From Curtobacterium sp. VKM Ac-1395 (GTDB taxonomy: Bacteria > Actinomycetota > Actinomycetes > Actinomycetales > Microbacteriaceae), in the NCBI RefSeq assembly GCF_015350975.1, contig NZ_JADKRX010000009.1:17618-81617 (forward strand): a stretch of 64,000 nucleotides of DNA, in the 5' to 3' direction. Below the pieces are notes generated by a model. The model saw nothing but the letters and a program-made list of their open reading frames with translations, made no database searches and had not been told where the DNA came from. A program made the translations under genes and the position numbers. Of this stretch, positions 40,525 to 50,823 are shown in pieces. How positions within the stretch are numbered: position 1 is the stretch's first letter; each line of letters starts with the position of its first letter.

Positions 40525-42834
40525 TCAGTCGGTCGTGTCCTCCTCGGAGGAGTCCGGGCCGGAGCGTGCGTCCGCACCGGCGCTGCGGGCGATGCCGAGC
40601 AGTCCGCCGAGCTCGACACCGCTCAGCTCGCGGGTCCGGCCGCTCGGCAGGGTGCCGAGGTGGAGCGGACCGAACGAGCGTCGCACGAGCTCGAGCACCG
40701 GGTGGTCCACGGCGTCGAACATGCGCCGGACGATCCGGTTGCGGCCGGAGTGCAGGGTCAGCTCGAGGAGGGACTCCCCCCGCGACGACTCGAGCAGACG
40801 GACCTTGTCGGCGGCGATCCGGCCGTCCTCCAGGTCCACGCCGTCGAGCAGCTGCTGCACGGTCGCCGGGTTCACGTTGCCCGCGACCTTCGCGACGTAG
40901 GTCTTCGCGACGCCGAACGACGGGTGCGCGAGCACGTGGGCGAGCGCGCCGTCGTTCGTCAGCAGCAGCAGGCCCGCGGTCTCGGCGTCGAGCCGCCCGA
41001 CGTTGAACAGCCGCTCCTCGTACTTGTCGACGTACTGCGACAGGTCCGGGCGGCCGCGCTCGTCGAGCATGCTCGACACGACGCCCGTCGGCTTGTTCAG
41101 CAGGACGTACCGGCGCGAGGTGTCGACCTGCACGGGGACGCCGTCGACGGTGATCTCGTCCTTCTCGGCGTCGACACGACGACCGAGTGCCTCGACGACC
41201 TCGCCGTTGACCGACACGCGGCCCTCGGCGATCAGGTTCTCGGCGACACGACGGGACGCGACACCAGCGGCGGCGATGACCTTCTGCAGGCGCTCGCCCT
41301 CGGGCTGCAGCTGCTCGGGGGCCGCAGCGTTGCCGTCGGCGTCCCACTCGGGGATGATCGGGCGTTCCGGGGTGCCCTCGAGCGGCGCGCCGTGGTCGTC
41401 GCGCTGCCCTGCGGGTCGCGGGGTCGTCGCCTTGTTGCGGACCGTGGCCGTGCCGCCGACGTAGCGGCGTCCGTTGTGCCAGACGCGGCTGGCGTCACTG
41501 CCCTCGCGGGGCGCACCACGACGGTCGTCGCGGCGGTCCCGGTCCTCGCGGCGGTCGCGCTGGTCCTTGTCGGACGAGCTCCACCGGGGGCGCTCGGTCC
41601 GACGGTCACCGGTCGGGGCCGAGCGGCGGTCACCGGACGGGGCTCCGCGGTCGTCGCGGCGGGGAGCGCCACGGTCGTCCTGGCGCGGACGGTACCCGCG
41701 GTCGTCGTCGCGGCGGGGAGCACCACGGTCGTCCCGGCGGGGGGTGCCACGGTCGTCGCGGCGAGGAGCGCCACGGTCGTCCTGACGCGGACGGTACCCA
41801 CGGTCGTCGTCGCGACGGGGGAACCCACGGTCACCGGCGCCTCGGTCGTCACGGCGAGGAGCACCACGGTCGTCCTGACGGGGGCGGTACCCGCGGTCGT
41901 CGTCGCGGCGCTGGAACCCACGGTCACCGGCGCCACGGTCGTCACGACGGGGAGCGCCACGGTCGTCGCGGCGCGGGGCACCACGGTCGTCACGGCGGGG
42001 GGCACCACGGTCGTCACGGCGGGGACCGCCACGGTCGTCCTCACGGCGGACGAAGCCACCGTCCCGACGGCCACCACGGTCGTCCTCACGGCGGACGAAG
42101 CCACCGTCACGACGGGGAGCACCCCGGTCGTCGTCACGGCGCCCGTACCCGCGGTCGTCGCCGCGCGGAGCACCACGGTCGTCCCGACGGGGAGCGGAGC
42201 GGTCGTCCTGGCGCGGGCGGTACCCACGGTCGTCGTCGCGTCGGCCCTGCGGGCGGTCGTCACGACGGCCGTACCCGCGGTCGTCGCGCTGTCCGCCGCG
42301 GTCGTCCCGCTGACCGGGGGCGCCGGAACGGCCGCCGTACCCGCCGCGGTCCGCGCCACCGCGGTCGGACCCACCCGAACCTCCACGGTCCGAGCCGTAC
42401 CCACCGGACCGACCGGCCGGGGCGCCGGAACGCCCGCCGTACCCACCACGGTCCGAGCCACCGCGGTCGGACCCACCCGAACCGCCGCGGTCCGAGCCGT
42501 ACCCACCGGACCGACCGGCAGGAGCGCCGGAACGGCCGCCGTACCCACCACGGTCCGAGCCACCGCGGTCGGACCCACCCGAACCGCCGCGGTCCGAGCC
42601 GTACCCACCGGACCGACCGGCAGGAGCGCCGGAACGGCCGCCGTACCCGCCACGGTCAGAACCGCCACGGTCCGAGCCGTACCCGGAGCGACCGGCACCG
42701 CCGTCACGACCGGCACCGCCGGAGCGACCAGCCCCACCAGCGCGACCCGGTCCACCTGCGCGGTCCGAGCCTCCTGACCGGTCTGGGCGTCCGCCGGACC
42801 GGCCGTCGTCTCGTCTGTCCTCATACGCGGCCAT
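40525..42834 (-). CDS. rluB: RluB/RsuA-type pseudouridine synthase with a 490-residue disordered repeat region
   Basis: A 769-residue protein. Residues about 512-550 form an S4 RNA-binding domain ([20 protein letters not shown]), and the catalytic core follows with [17 protein letters not shown] (catalytic Asp616) and RNRIVRRMF. This is the 23S rRNA pseudouridine synthase usual after scpB. The first about 490 residues are low complexity: three exact-like 34-residue units ([16 protein letters not shown]...) at 62-163, then many [17 protein letters not shown] units. Usual family length is about 250-350. The ATG overlaps scpB by 14 nt. The repeats resemble RNA-binding RGG tails and could slip in copy number without frameshift. 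Confidence 0.9.
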   Translation of the reverse strand: MAAYEDRRDDGRSGGRPDRSGGSDRAGGPGRAGGAGRSGGAGRDGGAGRSGYGSDRGGSDRGGYGGRSGAPAGRSGGYGSDRGGSGGSDRGGSDRGGYGGRSGAPAGRSGGYGSDRGGSGGSDRGGSDRGGYGGRSGAPAGRSGGYGSDRGGSGGSDRGGADRGGYGGRSGAPGQRDDRGGQRDDRGYGRRDDRPQGRRDDDRGYRPRQDDRSAPRRDDRGAPRGDDRGYGRRDDDRGAPRRDGGFVRREDDRGGRRDGGFVRREDDRGGPRRDDRGAPRRDDRGAPRRDDRGAPRRDDRGAGDRGFQRRDDDRGYRPRQDDRGAPRRDDRGAGDRGFPRRDDDRGYRPRQDDRGAPRRDDRGTPRRDDRGAPRRDDDRGYRPRQDDRGAPRRDDRGAPSGDRRSAPTGDRRTERPRWSSSDKDQRDRREDRDRRDDRRGAPREGSDASRVWHNGRRYVGGTATVRNKATTPRPAGQRDDHGAPLEGTPERPIIPEWDADGNAAAPEQLQPEGERLQKVIAAAGVASRRVAENLIAEGRVSVNGEVVEALGRRVDAEKDEITVDGVPVQVDTSRRYVLLNKPTGVVSSMLDERGRPDLSQYVDKYEERLFNVGRLDAETAGLLLLTNDGALAHVLAHPSFGVAKTYVAKVAGNVNPATVQQLLDGVDLEDGRIAADKVRLLESSRGESLLELTLHSGRNRIVRRMFDAVDHPVLELVRRSFGPLHLGTLPSGRTRELSGVELGGLLGIARSAGADARSGPDSSEEDTTD
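41500..42327. repeat. Degenerate short-unit repeat array encoding [17 protein letters not shown]
   Basis: About 830 bp built from 24-30 bp related units with strong periodicity of ggtcgtc(a/g)cgg, all in frame with rluB on the minus strand. Unit order is irregular, which suggests repeated unequal exchange. Confidence 0.85.
42346..42651. repeat. 102-bp tandem repeat, three copies
   Basis: Each copy encodes 34 residues beginning [10 protein letters not shown]; the third has one Ser to Ala change near its end. Followed by a partial fourth copy. Confidence 0.9.
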
Positions 42835-43561
42835 CGGGGATCCCTTCGTTCTGCTCGAAGCCGTCGACGCCGTCCTCCAGGAGGGGCGAGATGAGCGGCA
42901 GTTCCTCGAGCGAGTTGATGCCGAGCTGCTGCAGGAGCAGGTCGGATGTGACGTAGTTGATGGCTCCGGTCTCGGAGTCGGTGAACGACTCCTCGATGAG
43001 ACCGCGGGCCACGAGGGTGCGGACGACGCCGTCGACGTTGACGGCGCGGATCGACGCGATCTGGGAGCGCGTGATGGGCTGCTTGTAGGCGACGACGGCG
43101 AGCGTCTCGAGCGCGGCCTGCGACAGGCGGGACGGCCGCTCGGCCTCCACGAACTGCTCGACGACGTCGTCGAGGTCCGCGCGGACGTAGAAGCGCCAGC
43201 CGCCACCGACCTCGCGGAGTTCGAACCCGCGGCGGACGGTGCCGTCGACGCCGTCGAAGTCCGCGACCAGCCGTTCGACGGCCTGGCGCACGACGGGGAC
43301 GGGTGCTCCGACGGCGGTGCCGAGCGCGACGAGCGACTGGGGTTCGTCGGCGATCATCAGGATGGCCTCGAGCTGACGGTCGACGGCGACGTCGGCCACA
43401 TCGGCCACGCTGGCGACATCGGCGACGACCCGGGCCTCGGCGTCGTCGTCGTGTCCCGCCGCCGCGTGCGCGCGCATCGACTGCTCGATCGCCCGGGCGT
43501 CGGCGAGCTCGTCCGCCCCGCCCGGTTCGGCGCTGGAGACGTCGTGCACGTCATCCGTCAT
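42821..43561 (-). CDS. scpB: Segregation and condensation protein ScpB
   Basis: A 246-residue winged-helix protein that joins ScpA and SMC in chromosome compaction. Key segments: [40 protein letters not shown] and [16 protein letters not shown] [16 protein letters not shown]. An acidic N-terminal extension of about 50 residues precedes the fold. ATG overlaps scpA by 11 nt. Confidence 0.93.
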   Translation of the reverse strand: MTDDVHDVSSAEPGGADELADARAIEQSMRAHAAAGHDDDAEARVVADVASVADVADVAVDRQLEAILMIADEPQSLVALGTAVGAPVPVVRQAVERLVADFDGVDGTVRRGFELREVGGGWRFYVRADLDDVVEQFVEAERPSRLSQAALETLAVVAYKQPITRSQIASIRAVNVDGVVRTLVARGLIEESFTDSETGAINYVTSDLLLQQLGINSLEELPLISPLLEDGVDGFEQNEGIPDGRV

Positions 43562-44411
43562 AGTCGGCTCCAAGATTGGCGAGGCTCTCGTCGGTCCAGT
43601 GCTCCGCGGTCCACCGCAGGGTGAGCTCCCCCAGCGGTTCGTCCTGCTCGAAGGTGATCGACGCCGTGCGGTACAGCTCGAGGATCGCGAGGAAACGAGC
43701 CACAACGATACCCGCCGTGTCGACCCCGGCGACCAGTTCCCGGAACGCGACGTCCGGATCGCCCGACTCGGCACGGGTCCGGAGGATCGACACGACGACC
43801 GCCGCCTGCTCGCGGATGCTCACGAGCGGGGCGTGCAGGTGGTCCAGGCCGACCGTGGGGATCTCCCGCGGGGCGAAGGCCAACGTGGCGAGCGCGGCGA
43901 AGTCCTGCGCGGTCAGGGTCCAGACGAGCTCGGGGGTGCGGGCGCGGAACCGTTCCTCGAGCCGGACGCTCCGCGCGTGCCGGCGCGACTCGGTGCCCCA
44001 GCGGGTGCCGAACCAGTCGGCGGCCTGCTTGAAGGCGCGGTACTGCAGGAGCCGGGCGAAGAGCAGGTCCCTGGCCTCGAGGAGGGCGACGTCCTCGGCG
44101 TCGACGAGCTCGCCCTGGGGCAGGAGCCCGGCGATCTTCAGGTCGAGCAGGGTCGCGGCGACGACGAGGAACTCGCTCGCCTCGTCGAGTTCGTCGACCG
44201 ACTCGGCCTGGCGTACGTACGCGATGAACTCGCCCGTGACGACGCCGAGGGCGACCTCGGTGATGTCCAGCTCGTGCTTGGTGATGAGCGAGAGCAGGAG
44301 GTCGAACGGCCCGTCGAAGTTCCGCAGGCGGACGCGGAAGCCCTGGCCGGCAGCGGGAGCAGCGTCGGCAGGAGGGGGGCCAGCGGCAGCGGGGTCAGAC
44401 GACGGCGCCAC
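43551..44411 (-). CDS. scpA: Segregation and condensation protein ScpA
   Basis: A 286-residue kleisin. FDGPFDLLLSLITKHELDIT at the N-terminus is the SMC-neck-binding hallmark, followed by EFLVVAATLLDLK and the C-terminal winged helix around FLAILELYRTASITFEQ. GTG start overlapping parA by 17 nt. Works with ScpB and SMC; SMC itself is outside the window. Confidence 0.94.
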   Translation of the reverse strand: MAPSSDPAAAGPPPADAAPAAGQGFRVRLRNFDGPFDLLLSLITKHELDITEVALGVVTGEFIAYVRQAESVDELDEASEFLVVAATLLDLKIAGLLPQGELVDAEDVALLEARDLLFARLLQYRAFKQAADWFGTRWGTESRRHARSVRLEERFRARTPELVWTLTAQDFAALATLAFAPREIPTVGLDHLHAPLVSIREQAAVVVSILRTRAESGDPDVAFRELVAGVDTAGIVVARFLAILELYRTASITFEQDEPLGELTLRWTAEHWTDESLANLGADYDG

Positions 44412-45273
44412 GCTGGACGAGCTCCCGTGCGAGCTGCCGGTACGAGTGCGCCGCGGCGTGGTCCGGCGCGGTCTGCGTGATGGGACGCGCGGACACGGTG
44501 GCGTCGGGGAACTTCACGGTGCGGGAGATGACGGTGTCGAGCACGCGGTCGTCGAAGGTGTCGACGACGCGCTCCATGACCTCGCGGGAGTGCAGCGTCC
44601 GCGAGTCGTACATGGTGGCGAGGATGCCGTCGAGCTGCAGGGCGGGGTTCAGGCGGTCGCGCACCTTGTCGATCGTCTCGATGAGCAGGGCGACGCCGCG
44701 CAGCGCGAAGAACTCGCACTCGAGCGGGATGAGCACGCCGTGCGCTGCGGTGAGCGCGTTCACGGTGAGGAGGCCGAGCGAGGGCTGGCAGTCCACGAGG
44801 ATGACGTCGTAGTCCCCGGCGACCTTGCGCAGGACGCTGGCCAGGATCTGCTCACGGGCGACCTCGTTGACCAGGTGGACCTCGGCGGCCGACAGGTCGA
44901 TGTTCGCCGGGATCACGTCGAGGTACGGGGTGTTCGTTGGCTGGATGACCTGGTTCGGGTCCTTGATCGAGCCCATCAGCAGGTCGTAGACCGTCGGGAT
45001 GTCGTGGGTGCGCACGCCGAGGCCCGCGGACAGGGCGCCCTGCGGGTCGAAGTCGACGGCGAGGACCTTGCGGCCGTACTCCGCGAGCGCGGCGCCGAGG
45101 TTGATGGTCGTGGTGGTCTTGCCCACCCCGCCTTTCTGGTTGCACAGGGCGATGATGCGGGCCGGACCGTGGCCGTCGAGCTCCTCGGGGATGGGGAACG
45201 CCCGAACGGGCCGGCCGGTCGGACCGTAGGTGGTCTCGCCGGTGCCGGACTGGGTCGTCGGGTTGGTGCTCAC
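44395..45273 (-). CDS. ParA-family ATPase (Soj-like)
   Basis: A 292-residue deviant-Walker ATPase: CNQKGGVGKTTTTINLG, LAVDFDPQGALSAGLG and VDCQPSLGLLTVNAL are canonical. No ParB or parS partner follows; instead it heads the scpAB operon, a common actinobacterial arrangement thought to link partition-like ATPases with condensin. I take GTG 45273 (VSTNPTT); GTG 45297 is eight codons upstream and cannot be excluded, as neither has a good ribosome-binding site. Confidence 0.9.
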   Translation of the reverse strand: MSTNPTTQSGTGETTYGPTGRPVRAFPIPEELDGHGPARIIALCNQKGGVGKTTTTINLGAALAEYGRKVLAVDFDPQGALSAGLGVRTHDIPTVYDLLMGSIKDPNQVIQPTNTPYLDVIPANIDLSAAEVHLVNEVAREQILASVLRKVAGDYDVILVDCQPSLGLLTVNALTAAHGVLIPLECEFFALRGVALLIETIDKVRDRLNPALQLDGILATMYDSRTLHSREVMERVVDTFDDRVLDTVISRTVKFPDATVSARPITQTAPDHAAAHSYRQLARELVQRGAVV

Positions 45274-45342
45274 CTGGTCATCGTACCGGCGCACCACGCC
45301 GACACCGGGCCCGCACCGCCGTGCCGCGCCACGCCTGCCTCC

Positions 45343-45372
45343 GGCTCAGCCTCAGGCTCAGGCTCAGGCTCA
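45343..45372. repeat. Hexanucleotide repeat ggctca x5 at the end of the SseB gene
   Basis: Five units (one reads gcctca) whose last copy includes the SseB stop codon. Slippage here would add stop codons rather than sense, so is expected to be neutral. Confidence 0.85.
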
Positions 45373-46188
45373 GGCCGGCCGCAACGCCACCCGCATGCTG
45401 TCCACCCGCTCCGCGATGACGGCGTCCGCGGTCCACCGCTGCTGCAGCCGCCCCACGAGCTCCCCGACCTGCTCGCGGTCGAGCCCCGGGTGCAGCGCGA
45501 GCCCGACCGTCAGCTCCGGCCCGGCGAACCGCCCGAGGGGGTCCCCCGGCGACAGCTCGACCCGTGCCACCGCCGGCTCCCCCGCGACCGAGTCCGCGAA
45601 GGCCTGCCCCACGGCAGGGTCCTCGAAGCACGGCGTCCAGGCGAGGTCCTGCCCGATCGCCCAGACCGCGGGACGTCGGAGCACGAACTCGCTCGTGGAC
45701 GTCGGGTCGAGGACGACGAGCTGGGTGTCCTCGCTCGCGGCCGCCATCGCCACGCGGCGGGCCTCCACCGGGATCGGCCGCGCGGTCGCGTCCCAGGCCT
45801 GCATCGCCGCGACGGAGGTGAACGCCGGCATCACCGTGCGCCCGTCCGGTCCGGCGACCGTCACGATGGACAGTTCCTGCGTCTTGTCGACCAGGCGTCC
45901 GTCCGGGGTCTCCCCGACCTCGCCGGCCTCGGCGACGAGTGGGATGAGCAGGCGGGCGGAGGCGAGCGCCGACACCACTGCGGCCTGCGATCCACCATCC
46001 TCCAGCCCGGCGATCGCGGCCAGGACCGCCGGATCGGCCAGGCCGTCGTCGTCGGCGAAGGCGTCGTCGTGGCTGTCGAAGGTGCGCCCGGCCCACGGGA
46101 ACCCGGCGGTGTCCGCGGGCGCGTGCCCGTGCTCGTGCTCGTGCGCGTCCTCGGGTCCGCCACCGCGGCCGTTCGAGATGCCCGCCAC
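45370..46188 (-). CDS. SseB family protein
   Basis: A 272-residue cytoplasmic protein. The segments RLLIPLVAEAGEV, TVMPAFTSVAAMQAWD and LVLDPTSTSEFVLRRPAVWAI correspond to the SseB N-terminal domain; the C-terminal part (VARVELSPGDPL, LVGRLQQRW) is the enhancing domain. A His-rich stretch (HEHEHGH) lies near the N-terminus. GTG 46188 lies three bases before the priA end, so the gene is coupled to the histidine genes, as is frequent in Microbacteriaceae. Role unclear. Confidence 0.85.
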   Translation of the reverse strand: MAGISNGRGGGPEDAHEHEHGHAPADTAGFPWAGRTFDSHDDAFADDDGLADPAVLAAIAGLEDGGSQAAVVSALASARLLIPLVAEAGEVGETPDGRLVDKTQELSIVTVAGPDGRTVMPAFTSVAAMQAWDATARPIPVEARRVAMAAASEDTQLVVLDPTSTSEFVLRRPAVWAIGQDLAWTPCFEDPAVGQAFADSVAGEPAVARVELSPGDPLGRFAGPELTVGLALHPGLDREQVGELVGRLQQRWTADAVIAERVDSMRVALRPA

Positions 46189-46190
46189 GA

Positions 46191-46937
46191 CTACTCCGAG
46201 GCGATGTCGAGTGCGGCCGGCAGCGTGAACGCCCCGGAGTAGAGCGCCTTGCCGATGATCGCGCCCTCCAGGCCGTGCGGGACCAGTTCGCGCAGGGCGA
46301 CGAGGTCGTCGAGGGTGGAGATGCCGCCGGACGCCACCACGGGCTGGTCGGTCCGGTCGCACACCTTCCGGAGCAGCTCGAGGTTCGGGCCCTGCAGGGT
46401 GCCGTCCTTCGTCACGTCGGTCACGACGTAGCGCGCGCAGCCCGCCTCCTCCAACCGGTCGAGGACCTCCCACAGGTCGCCGCCCTCCTTCGTCCAGCCG
46501 CGGCCGGACAGCGTCGTCCCGCGGACGTCGAGCCCGACGGCGACCTGGTCGCCGTACTCACCGATGACCCGTGCGGCCCACTCCGGGTTCTCCAGCGCAG
46601 CCGTGCCGAGGTTCACCCGTGCGGCACCGGTCGCGAGTGCGGCCTTCAGCGACGCATCGTCGCGGATGCCGCCGGACAGCTCGACCTGCACGCCCTCGAC
46701 CTCGTGGATCGCCTTCGCGATGACCCGCCGGTTGTCGCCGCGGCCGAACGCCGCGTCGAGGTCGACGAGGTGGATCCACTCCGCGCCCTGGTCACGCCAG
46801 GTGCGCGCGGCGGCCACCGGGTCGCCGTAGCCGGTCTCGCTGCCGGCCTCGCCCTGGGTCAGGCGGACGGCCTGGCCGTCGACGACGTCGACGGCGGGCA
46901 GCAGGACGAGGGGCGGGGTCGAGGTCAGCTCGGTCAT
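46191..46937 (-). CDS. priA: Phosphoribosyl isomerase (HisA/PriA)
   Basis: A 248-residue (beta/alpha)8 isomerase of histidine synthesis. [19 protein letters not shown] carries the N-terminal catalytic Asp and phosphate site; [14 protein letters not shown] carries the second Asp; SGGIRDD and ASGGISTL are the phosphate-binding loops. In actinobacteria this enzyme usually also serves as TrpF (PriA), which I infer here since no trpF is visible. ATG start; separated by 134 bp from hisH. Confidence 0.93.
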   Translation of the reverse strand: MTELTSTPPLVLLPAVDVVDGQAVRLTQGEAGSETGYGDPVAAARTWRDQGAEWIHLVDLDAAFGRGDNRRVIAKAIHEVEGVQVELSGGIRDDASLKAALATGAARVNLGTAALENPEWAARVIGEYGDQVAVGLDVRGTTLSGRGWTKEGGDLWEVLDRLEEAGCARYVVTDVTKDGTLQGPNLELLRKVCDRTDQPVVASGGISTLDDLVALRELVPHGLEGAIIGKALYSGAFTLPAALDIASE

Positions 46938-47071
46938 GGTCCTGTCGGTTTCGTCGTTGGTGGGTCTCGGGCCGGTCGGCGGATGCGCCGGCTCAGACCG
47001 GTTTCGGAACGGCACCGGTCGGGAGGCTCGGCGCGGGTCCGCCCCGAGCGTCGCCACCGGCGCGGCACGGG

Positions 47072-47710
47072 TCAGAGCGAGTCGACCCAGTTGCGCAGGA
47101 GCCGGATGCCCGGCTCCCCCGACTTCTCCGGGTGGAACTGCGTGGCGGTGAGCGGACCGTTCTCGACGGCGGCGACGAAGCGCTGCCCGTGCTCGGCCCA
47201 GGTGAGCTTCGGCGCACGGAACGGGCCGTAGGCGTCGAGCGGGAAGTCCGTGACGCCGAACGAGTGCACGAAGTAGAACCGCTCGTCGTGCAGGCCGTCG
47301 AACAGCACGGAGTCGGTCGGCGCGTCGACGGTGTTCCAGCCCATGTGCGGCAGCACCTCGGCCTGGAGCTGGTCGACCGTGCCGGGCCACTGCGCGAGGC
47401 CCTCGACGTCGGTGCCCCGCTCCACACCGCGCGAGAACAGCACCTGCATGCCGACGCAGATCCCGAGCACCGGGCGGCCGCCGGCGAGACGGTGGTCGAC
47501 GATCTCCCCGCCCTGCACGCTCTCGAGCTGGTCGATCACGGCGCCGAACGCACCGACGCCGGGGACCAGGAGCCCGTCGGCCTCGAGCGCCGCACGCTTG
47601 TCGGAGGTCAGCGTGACGTCGGCACCCGCACGCTCCAGGGCCTTCGCCGCGGAGTGCACGTTGCCGGAGCCGTAGTCCAAGACGACGACGTTCTTGCCAC
47701 CGGTGCTCAC
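47072..47710 (-). CDS. hisH: Imidazole glycerol phosphate synthase subunit HisH
   Basis: A 212-residue class I glutamine amidotransferase that feeds ammonia to His[18 protein letters not shown] begins it, [10 protein letters not shown] contains the nucleophile Cys, and [12 protein letters not shown] contains the His and Glu of the triad. GTG overlaps the hisB stop (GTGA). HisF is not in this window. Confidence 0.95.
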   Translation of the reverse strand: MSTGGKNVVVLDYGSGNVHSAAKALERAGADVTLTSDKRAALEADGLLVPGVGAFGAVIDQLESVQGGEIVDHRLAGGRPVLGICVGMQVLFSRGVERGTDVEGLAQWPGTVDQLQAEVLPHMGWNTVDAPTDSVLFDGLHDERFYFVHSFGVTDFPLDAYGPFRAPKLTWAEHGQRFVAAVENGPLTATQFHPEKSGEPGIRLLRNWVDSL

Positions 47711-48309
47711 AGGGCGCCCTTCGTCGAGGGGATGCCGTCGACGCGGGGGTCGAGCTCGACCGCACGGCGCATGGCCCGCGCGAACGCCTTGAACTCCGCC
47801 TCGGCGATGTGGTGCGGGTCGCGACCGCCGAGCACGCGCACGTGCACGGTGATCCCGGCGTTGACGGTGATGGCCTCGAACACGTGGCGCACCATCGACC
47901 CGGTGAAGTGTCCGCCGATGCGGTGGTACTCGAAGCCCTCGGGCTCCCCGGAGTGCACCAGGTACGCCCGGCCGGAGACGTCGATGACGGCCTGGGCGAG
48001 CGCTTCGTCGAGCGGGACGAGCGCGTCACCGTAGCGGCCGATGCCGGCACGGTCGCCGAGCGCCTGCTTGAGCGCCTGGCCGAGCACGATGCCGGTGTCC
48101 TCGACGGTGTGGTGCACGTCGATGTCGGTGTCGCCGGTCGACCGCACGCGCAAGTCGATCAGCGAGTGCTTGCTGAACGCGGTGAGCATGTGGTCGAAGA
48201 ACGGCACGCTCGTGCTGATGTCGGAGGTGCCGGTGCCGTCGAGGTCGAGCGACAGGGACACGCTCGACTCGCTCGTCGAACGGGTGATCTCGGCGGTGCG
48301 GGCGGTCAT
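47707..48309 (-). CDS. hisB: Imidazoleglycerol-phosphate dehydratase
   Basis: A 200-residue enzyme for the sixth histidine step. The metal-binding motifs [11 protein letters not shown] and [16 protein letters not shown], plus [14 protein letters not shown], are intact. Monofunctional as expected for actinobacteria. ATG overlaps hisC (ATGA). Confidence 0.96.
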   Translation of the reverse strand: MTARTAEITRSTSESSVSLSLDLDGTGTSDISTSVPFFDHMLTAFSKHSLIDLRVRSTGDTDIDVHHTVEDTGIVLGQALKQALGDRAGIGRYGDALVPLDEALAQAVIDVSGRAYLVHSGEPEGFEYHRIGGHFTGSMVRHVFEAITVNAGITVHVRVLGGRDPHHIAEAEFKAFARAMRRAVELDPRVDGIPSTKGAL

Positions 48310-49412
48310 GCTCCAACCCTAACCGGCGGCTGTTCCGCGGCCACCCGGCGCATGGCGTCGAGGAACGCGGTGGTCTCCTCCGCCGTGCCGGCACTCACGC
48401 GGAGGTGGTTCGGGATGCCGAGGTCGCGCACGATGACGTCCTGGTCGAGCAGCGACTCGAAGGCCGCCTGCGGGTCGGCGACGCCCCCGAACAGGACGAA
48501 GTTGGACCAGGTGTCGTGCGGCGTGTAGCCCATCGCACGCAGCTCGGTCGCCATGCGGTCCCGCTGGCCGCGGATGTCGTCGACCATCGCGAGCATCTCC
48601 GGGGCGTGCCGGAGCGCAGCGACCGCGGCCGCCTGCGTCAGCGCCGACAGGTGGTACGGCAGACGCACCAGCCGCAGGGCGTCGGCCACGGCCGGGTGCG
48701 CGGCCAGGTAGCCGACGCGAGCGCCGGCGAACGCGAAGGCCTTGCTCATGGTGCGGGACACCACGAGACGCTCGCGTCCCGGCAGCAGCGTGAGCGCCGT
48801 CGGTTGTCCCACCGGCATGAACTCGGCGTAGGCCTCGTCCACCATCACGATGCCGTCGGTGGCGTCGTAGACGGCCTCGATCGTCGCGAGGTCGAGGGGC
48901 GTGCCGGTCGGGTTGTTCGGCCCGCACAGGAAGACGATGTCCGGCTGGTGCTCGCGCACGGCAGCCGTGGCGGTCTCCGGCGAGATGCGGAACTCGGCGT
49001 CCCGCTCGGCCGGGATCCACCGCGTGCCCGTGCCCGACGCGATGATCGAGTGCATCGAGTACGTGGGCGGGAAGCCGAGGACCGAGCGGCCCGGACCACC
49101 GAAGGCCTGCATGAGCTGCTGGATGACCTCGTTCGAGCCGTTGGCGGCCCAGATCTGCTCCGCGACCAGCCCGTGCCCGAGGTACCCGGCGAGGGACTCA
49201 CGCAGTTCGGTGAACTCCCGGTCCGGGTAGCGGTTCACCGTGCCGAGCGCCCGGCGAACCGACTCGACGATGTCGTCGGCGACGTCCTGCGGGACGGGAT
49301 GCGTGTTCTCGTTGACGTTGAGCTGCACGCGCACGTGCTTCTGCGGGGCGCCGTAGGGGCTCTGACCGCGGAGGTCGTCTCGGATCGGGAGGTCTTCGAG
49401 CGTGAATGCCAC
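48306..49412 (-). CDS. hisC: Histidinol-phosphate aminotransferase
   Basis: A 368-residue PLP aminotransferase. [12 protein letters not shown] at the N-terminus, [27 protein letters not shown] and [18 protein letters not shown] with the PLP lysine identify the class. GTG start; first of the his run on this strand. hisD is absent here and presumably elsewhere. Confidence 0.94.
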   Translation of the reverse strand: MAFTLEDLPIRDDLRGQSPYGAPQKHVRVQLNVNENTHPVPQDVADDIVESVRRALGTVNRYPDREFTELRESLAGYLGHGLVAEQIWAANGSNEVIQQLMQAFGGPGRSVLGFPPTYSMHSIIASGTGTRWIPAERDAEFRISPETATAAVREHQPDIVFLCGPNNPTGTPLDLATIEAVYDATDGIVMVDEAYAEFMPVGQPTALTLLPGRERLVVSRTMSKAFAFAGARVGYLAAHPAVADALRLVRLPYHLSALTQAAAVAALRHAPEMLAMVDDIRGQRDRMATELRAMGYTPHDTWSNFVLFGGVADPQAAFESLLDQDVIVRDLGIPNHLRVSAGTAEETTAFLDAMRRVAAEQPPVRVGA

Positions 49413-49463
49413 CGATCCATCGTAGAGCGGTCGGGTAGGTCCGCGCCCGGCCGTCCGGACGGG

Positions 49464-49856
49464 TTACTTCGTGTCGGCGTACTTGGTCGGGATCGCCAGC
49501 TGTTCGCCGGCCTGCACACCCGAGCCGTCGAGCGCGTTCAGGTTCACGACGTCCTGCACGAAGTCGCGCGGGTCGGCGTTGGGGGCGGTCTCCTCGGCCA
49601 GCTGCCAGAGGGTCTCTCCGGGCTCGACCGTGACGGTCTGGAAGTGGACGTCGGCGGAGGTGTTGCCGGCCGAGGCCTGCCCACCGTTCAACCCGACGAC
49701 CGCGACGACGACCAACACCGGCAGCGCTGCGAGCGTGGTGAAGACCATGCGACCGCGGCGGGTGAGGCGCAGCCGTGAACGAACGACCGTGCCGTGCATG
49801 CCAGCGAGGCCGCTGCTGCTGATCGTGCTGCCGTTGATGACGCCGATGGTGCTCAT
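49464..49856 (-). CDS. LysM-domain membrane protein divergent from lexA (YneA/Rv2719c-like)
   Basis: A 130-residue protein: basic cytoplasmic N-terminus, a membrane helix ([19 protein letters not shown]), then a LysM peptidoglycan-binding domain ([19 protein letters not shown] through [11 protein letters not shown]). It lies head to head with lexA, and a perfect LexA box sits 42 bp from its start codon. In Bacillus (yneA) and Mycobacterium (Rv2719c) the gene in this position is an SOS-induced cell-division or wall regulator, so the same role is inferred. Confidence 0.8.
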   Translation of the reverse strand: MSTIGVINGSTISSSGLAGMHGTVVRSRLRLTRRGRMVFTTLAALPVLVVVAVVGLNGGQASAGNTSADVHFQTVTVEPGETLWQLAEETAPNADPRDFVQDVVNLNALDGSGVQAGEQLAIPTKYADTK

Positions 49857-49896
49857 GTCGTTGTGCCTTCCTGCTCGGATGACCCGAAGCCCTGTA

Positions 49897-49914
49897 CCGA
49901 ACATACGTTCGAAC
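49897..49914. promoter_or_regulatory. LexA (SOS) box 1
   Basis: ccgaacatacgttcgaac contains the actinobacterial core CGAAC-N4-GTTCG. It is upstream of the LysM gene and about 180 bp before lexA. Confidence 0.85.
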
Positions 49915-49970
49915 GACGGGACGCACAAGTCCCCTGGGGCAGATCGGGGCGGATTTCTGTGCGACACGCT

Positions 49971-50010
49971 CGAACAGGTGTTTGTCTGGCAGAGTGCGGT
50001 CGGATACTGT
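49971..50010 (+). promoter_or_regulatory. lexA promoter with overlapping SOS box 2
   Basis: SOS box cgaacaggtgtttg (49971-49984, one mismatch to the core) overlaps the -35 TTGTCT (49982-49987); the -10 TACTGT lies 17 bp away at 50005-50010. This places LexA as its own repressor. Confidence 0.7.
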
Positions 50011-50093
50011 TTCGACTGACTTGGACAAGTCTCACGGGGACCACCGACATTCCTGGGACGGCCATCCACGGTCCGACGAGAAGGCGAGACGAC

Positions 50094-50738
50094 GTGGCGG
50101 ACGAACTGCGGGTCCAGAAACCGCTGACGGCGAAGCAGCAGGCGATCCTCGACGCGATCCGAGCGTCGATCGCCAGCCGGGGCTACCCGCCGAGCATGCG
50201 TGAGATCGGCGACGCCGCGGGGCTCTCCTCGTTGTCGAGCGTCTCCCACCAGCTCGGGCAGCTCGAGCTCGGCGGCTGGATCCGGCGCGACCCGAACCGG
50301 CCGCGTGCCCTCGAGGTGCTGGTCGACGAACCGACGCCCGACGTGGACGGCCCGGACGTCGACGCCACCACGCTCGTGCCTCTGGTCGGGCGCATCGCCG
50401 CCGGTGTCCCGATCACCGCGGAGCAGCACGTGGACGAGATCATCCCGCTGCCCCGTCAGCTCGTCGGCACGGGCGACCTCTTCATGCTCAAGGTCGTCGG
50501 TGAGTCGATGATCGACGCCGCCATCTGCGACGGCGACTGGGTCGTCGTCCGCGCACAGCAGACCGCGGAGAACGGCGACATCGTCGCCGCCATGCTCGAC
50601 GAGGAAGCGACCGTCAAGGTCTTCCGGCAGCGGGACGGCCACACGTGGCTGCTCCCCCGCAACACCGCGTTCGAGCCCATCCTCGGCGACGCCGCCACGG
50701 TGCTCGGCAAGGTCGTCGCGGTCCTCCGCTCGCTCTGA
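50094..50738 (+). CDS. lexA: SOS repressor LexA
   Basis: A 214-residue self-cleaving repressor. The winged helix is [20 protein letters not shown]; the cleavage site is Ala103-Gly104 in GRIAAGVPI; catalytic Ser138 ([11 protein letters not shown]) and Lys175 (EATVKVF) are intact. GTG is chosen because GAAGGCGAG lies just upstream and the promoter fits; no upstream coding sequence is needed. Represses its own gene, probably the divergent LysM gene and recA, whose boxes are in this window. Confidence 0.95.
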   Translation: MADELRVQKPLTAKQQAILDAIRASIASRGYPPSMREIGDAAGLSSLSSVSHQLGQLELGGWIRRDPNRPRALEVLVDEPTPDVDGPDVDATTLVPLVGRIAAGVPITAEQHVDEIIPLPRQLVGTGDLFMLKVVGESMIDAAICDGDWVVVRAQQTAENGDIVAAMLDEEATVKVFRQRDGHTWLLPRNTAFEPILGDAATVLGKVVAVLRSL

Positions 50739-50763
50739 GCGCACTGGTCACGGGGCGTACGGA

Positions 50764-50815
50764 GAACGGCCAGGAGGCTCGCCCTGCGGACGCAGGTCGA
50801 GCCTCCTGGCCGTTC
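50764..50815. terminator. Bidirectional terminator between lexA and hflX
   Basis: An 18-bp perfect stem gaacggccaggaggctcg with its complement; the loop itself contains cctgcg/cgcagg. Convergent genes share it. It belongs to the GGAGGCTCG palindrome family. Confidence 0.9.
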
Positions 50816-50823
50816 GGCTGGGA

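Noticed and set aside
41500..42651. CRISPR array in the repeat-rich region
   Set aside because: Units are contiguous, in frame with rluB and lack unique spacers; no cas genes nearby.
41232..42824. Long open frames in other phases across the rluB repeat, including a 705-codon plus-strand frame
   Set aside because: They arise from in-phase short repeats and consist of Val/Thr/Ala runs without any fold signature; the minus-strand frame continues into the S4 and synthase domains.
44395..45273. Plasmid or phage partition system from the parA gene
   Set aside because: No parB or replication genes; the parA-scpA-scpB order is a normal chromosomal operon.
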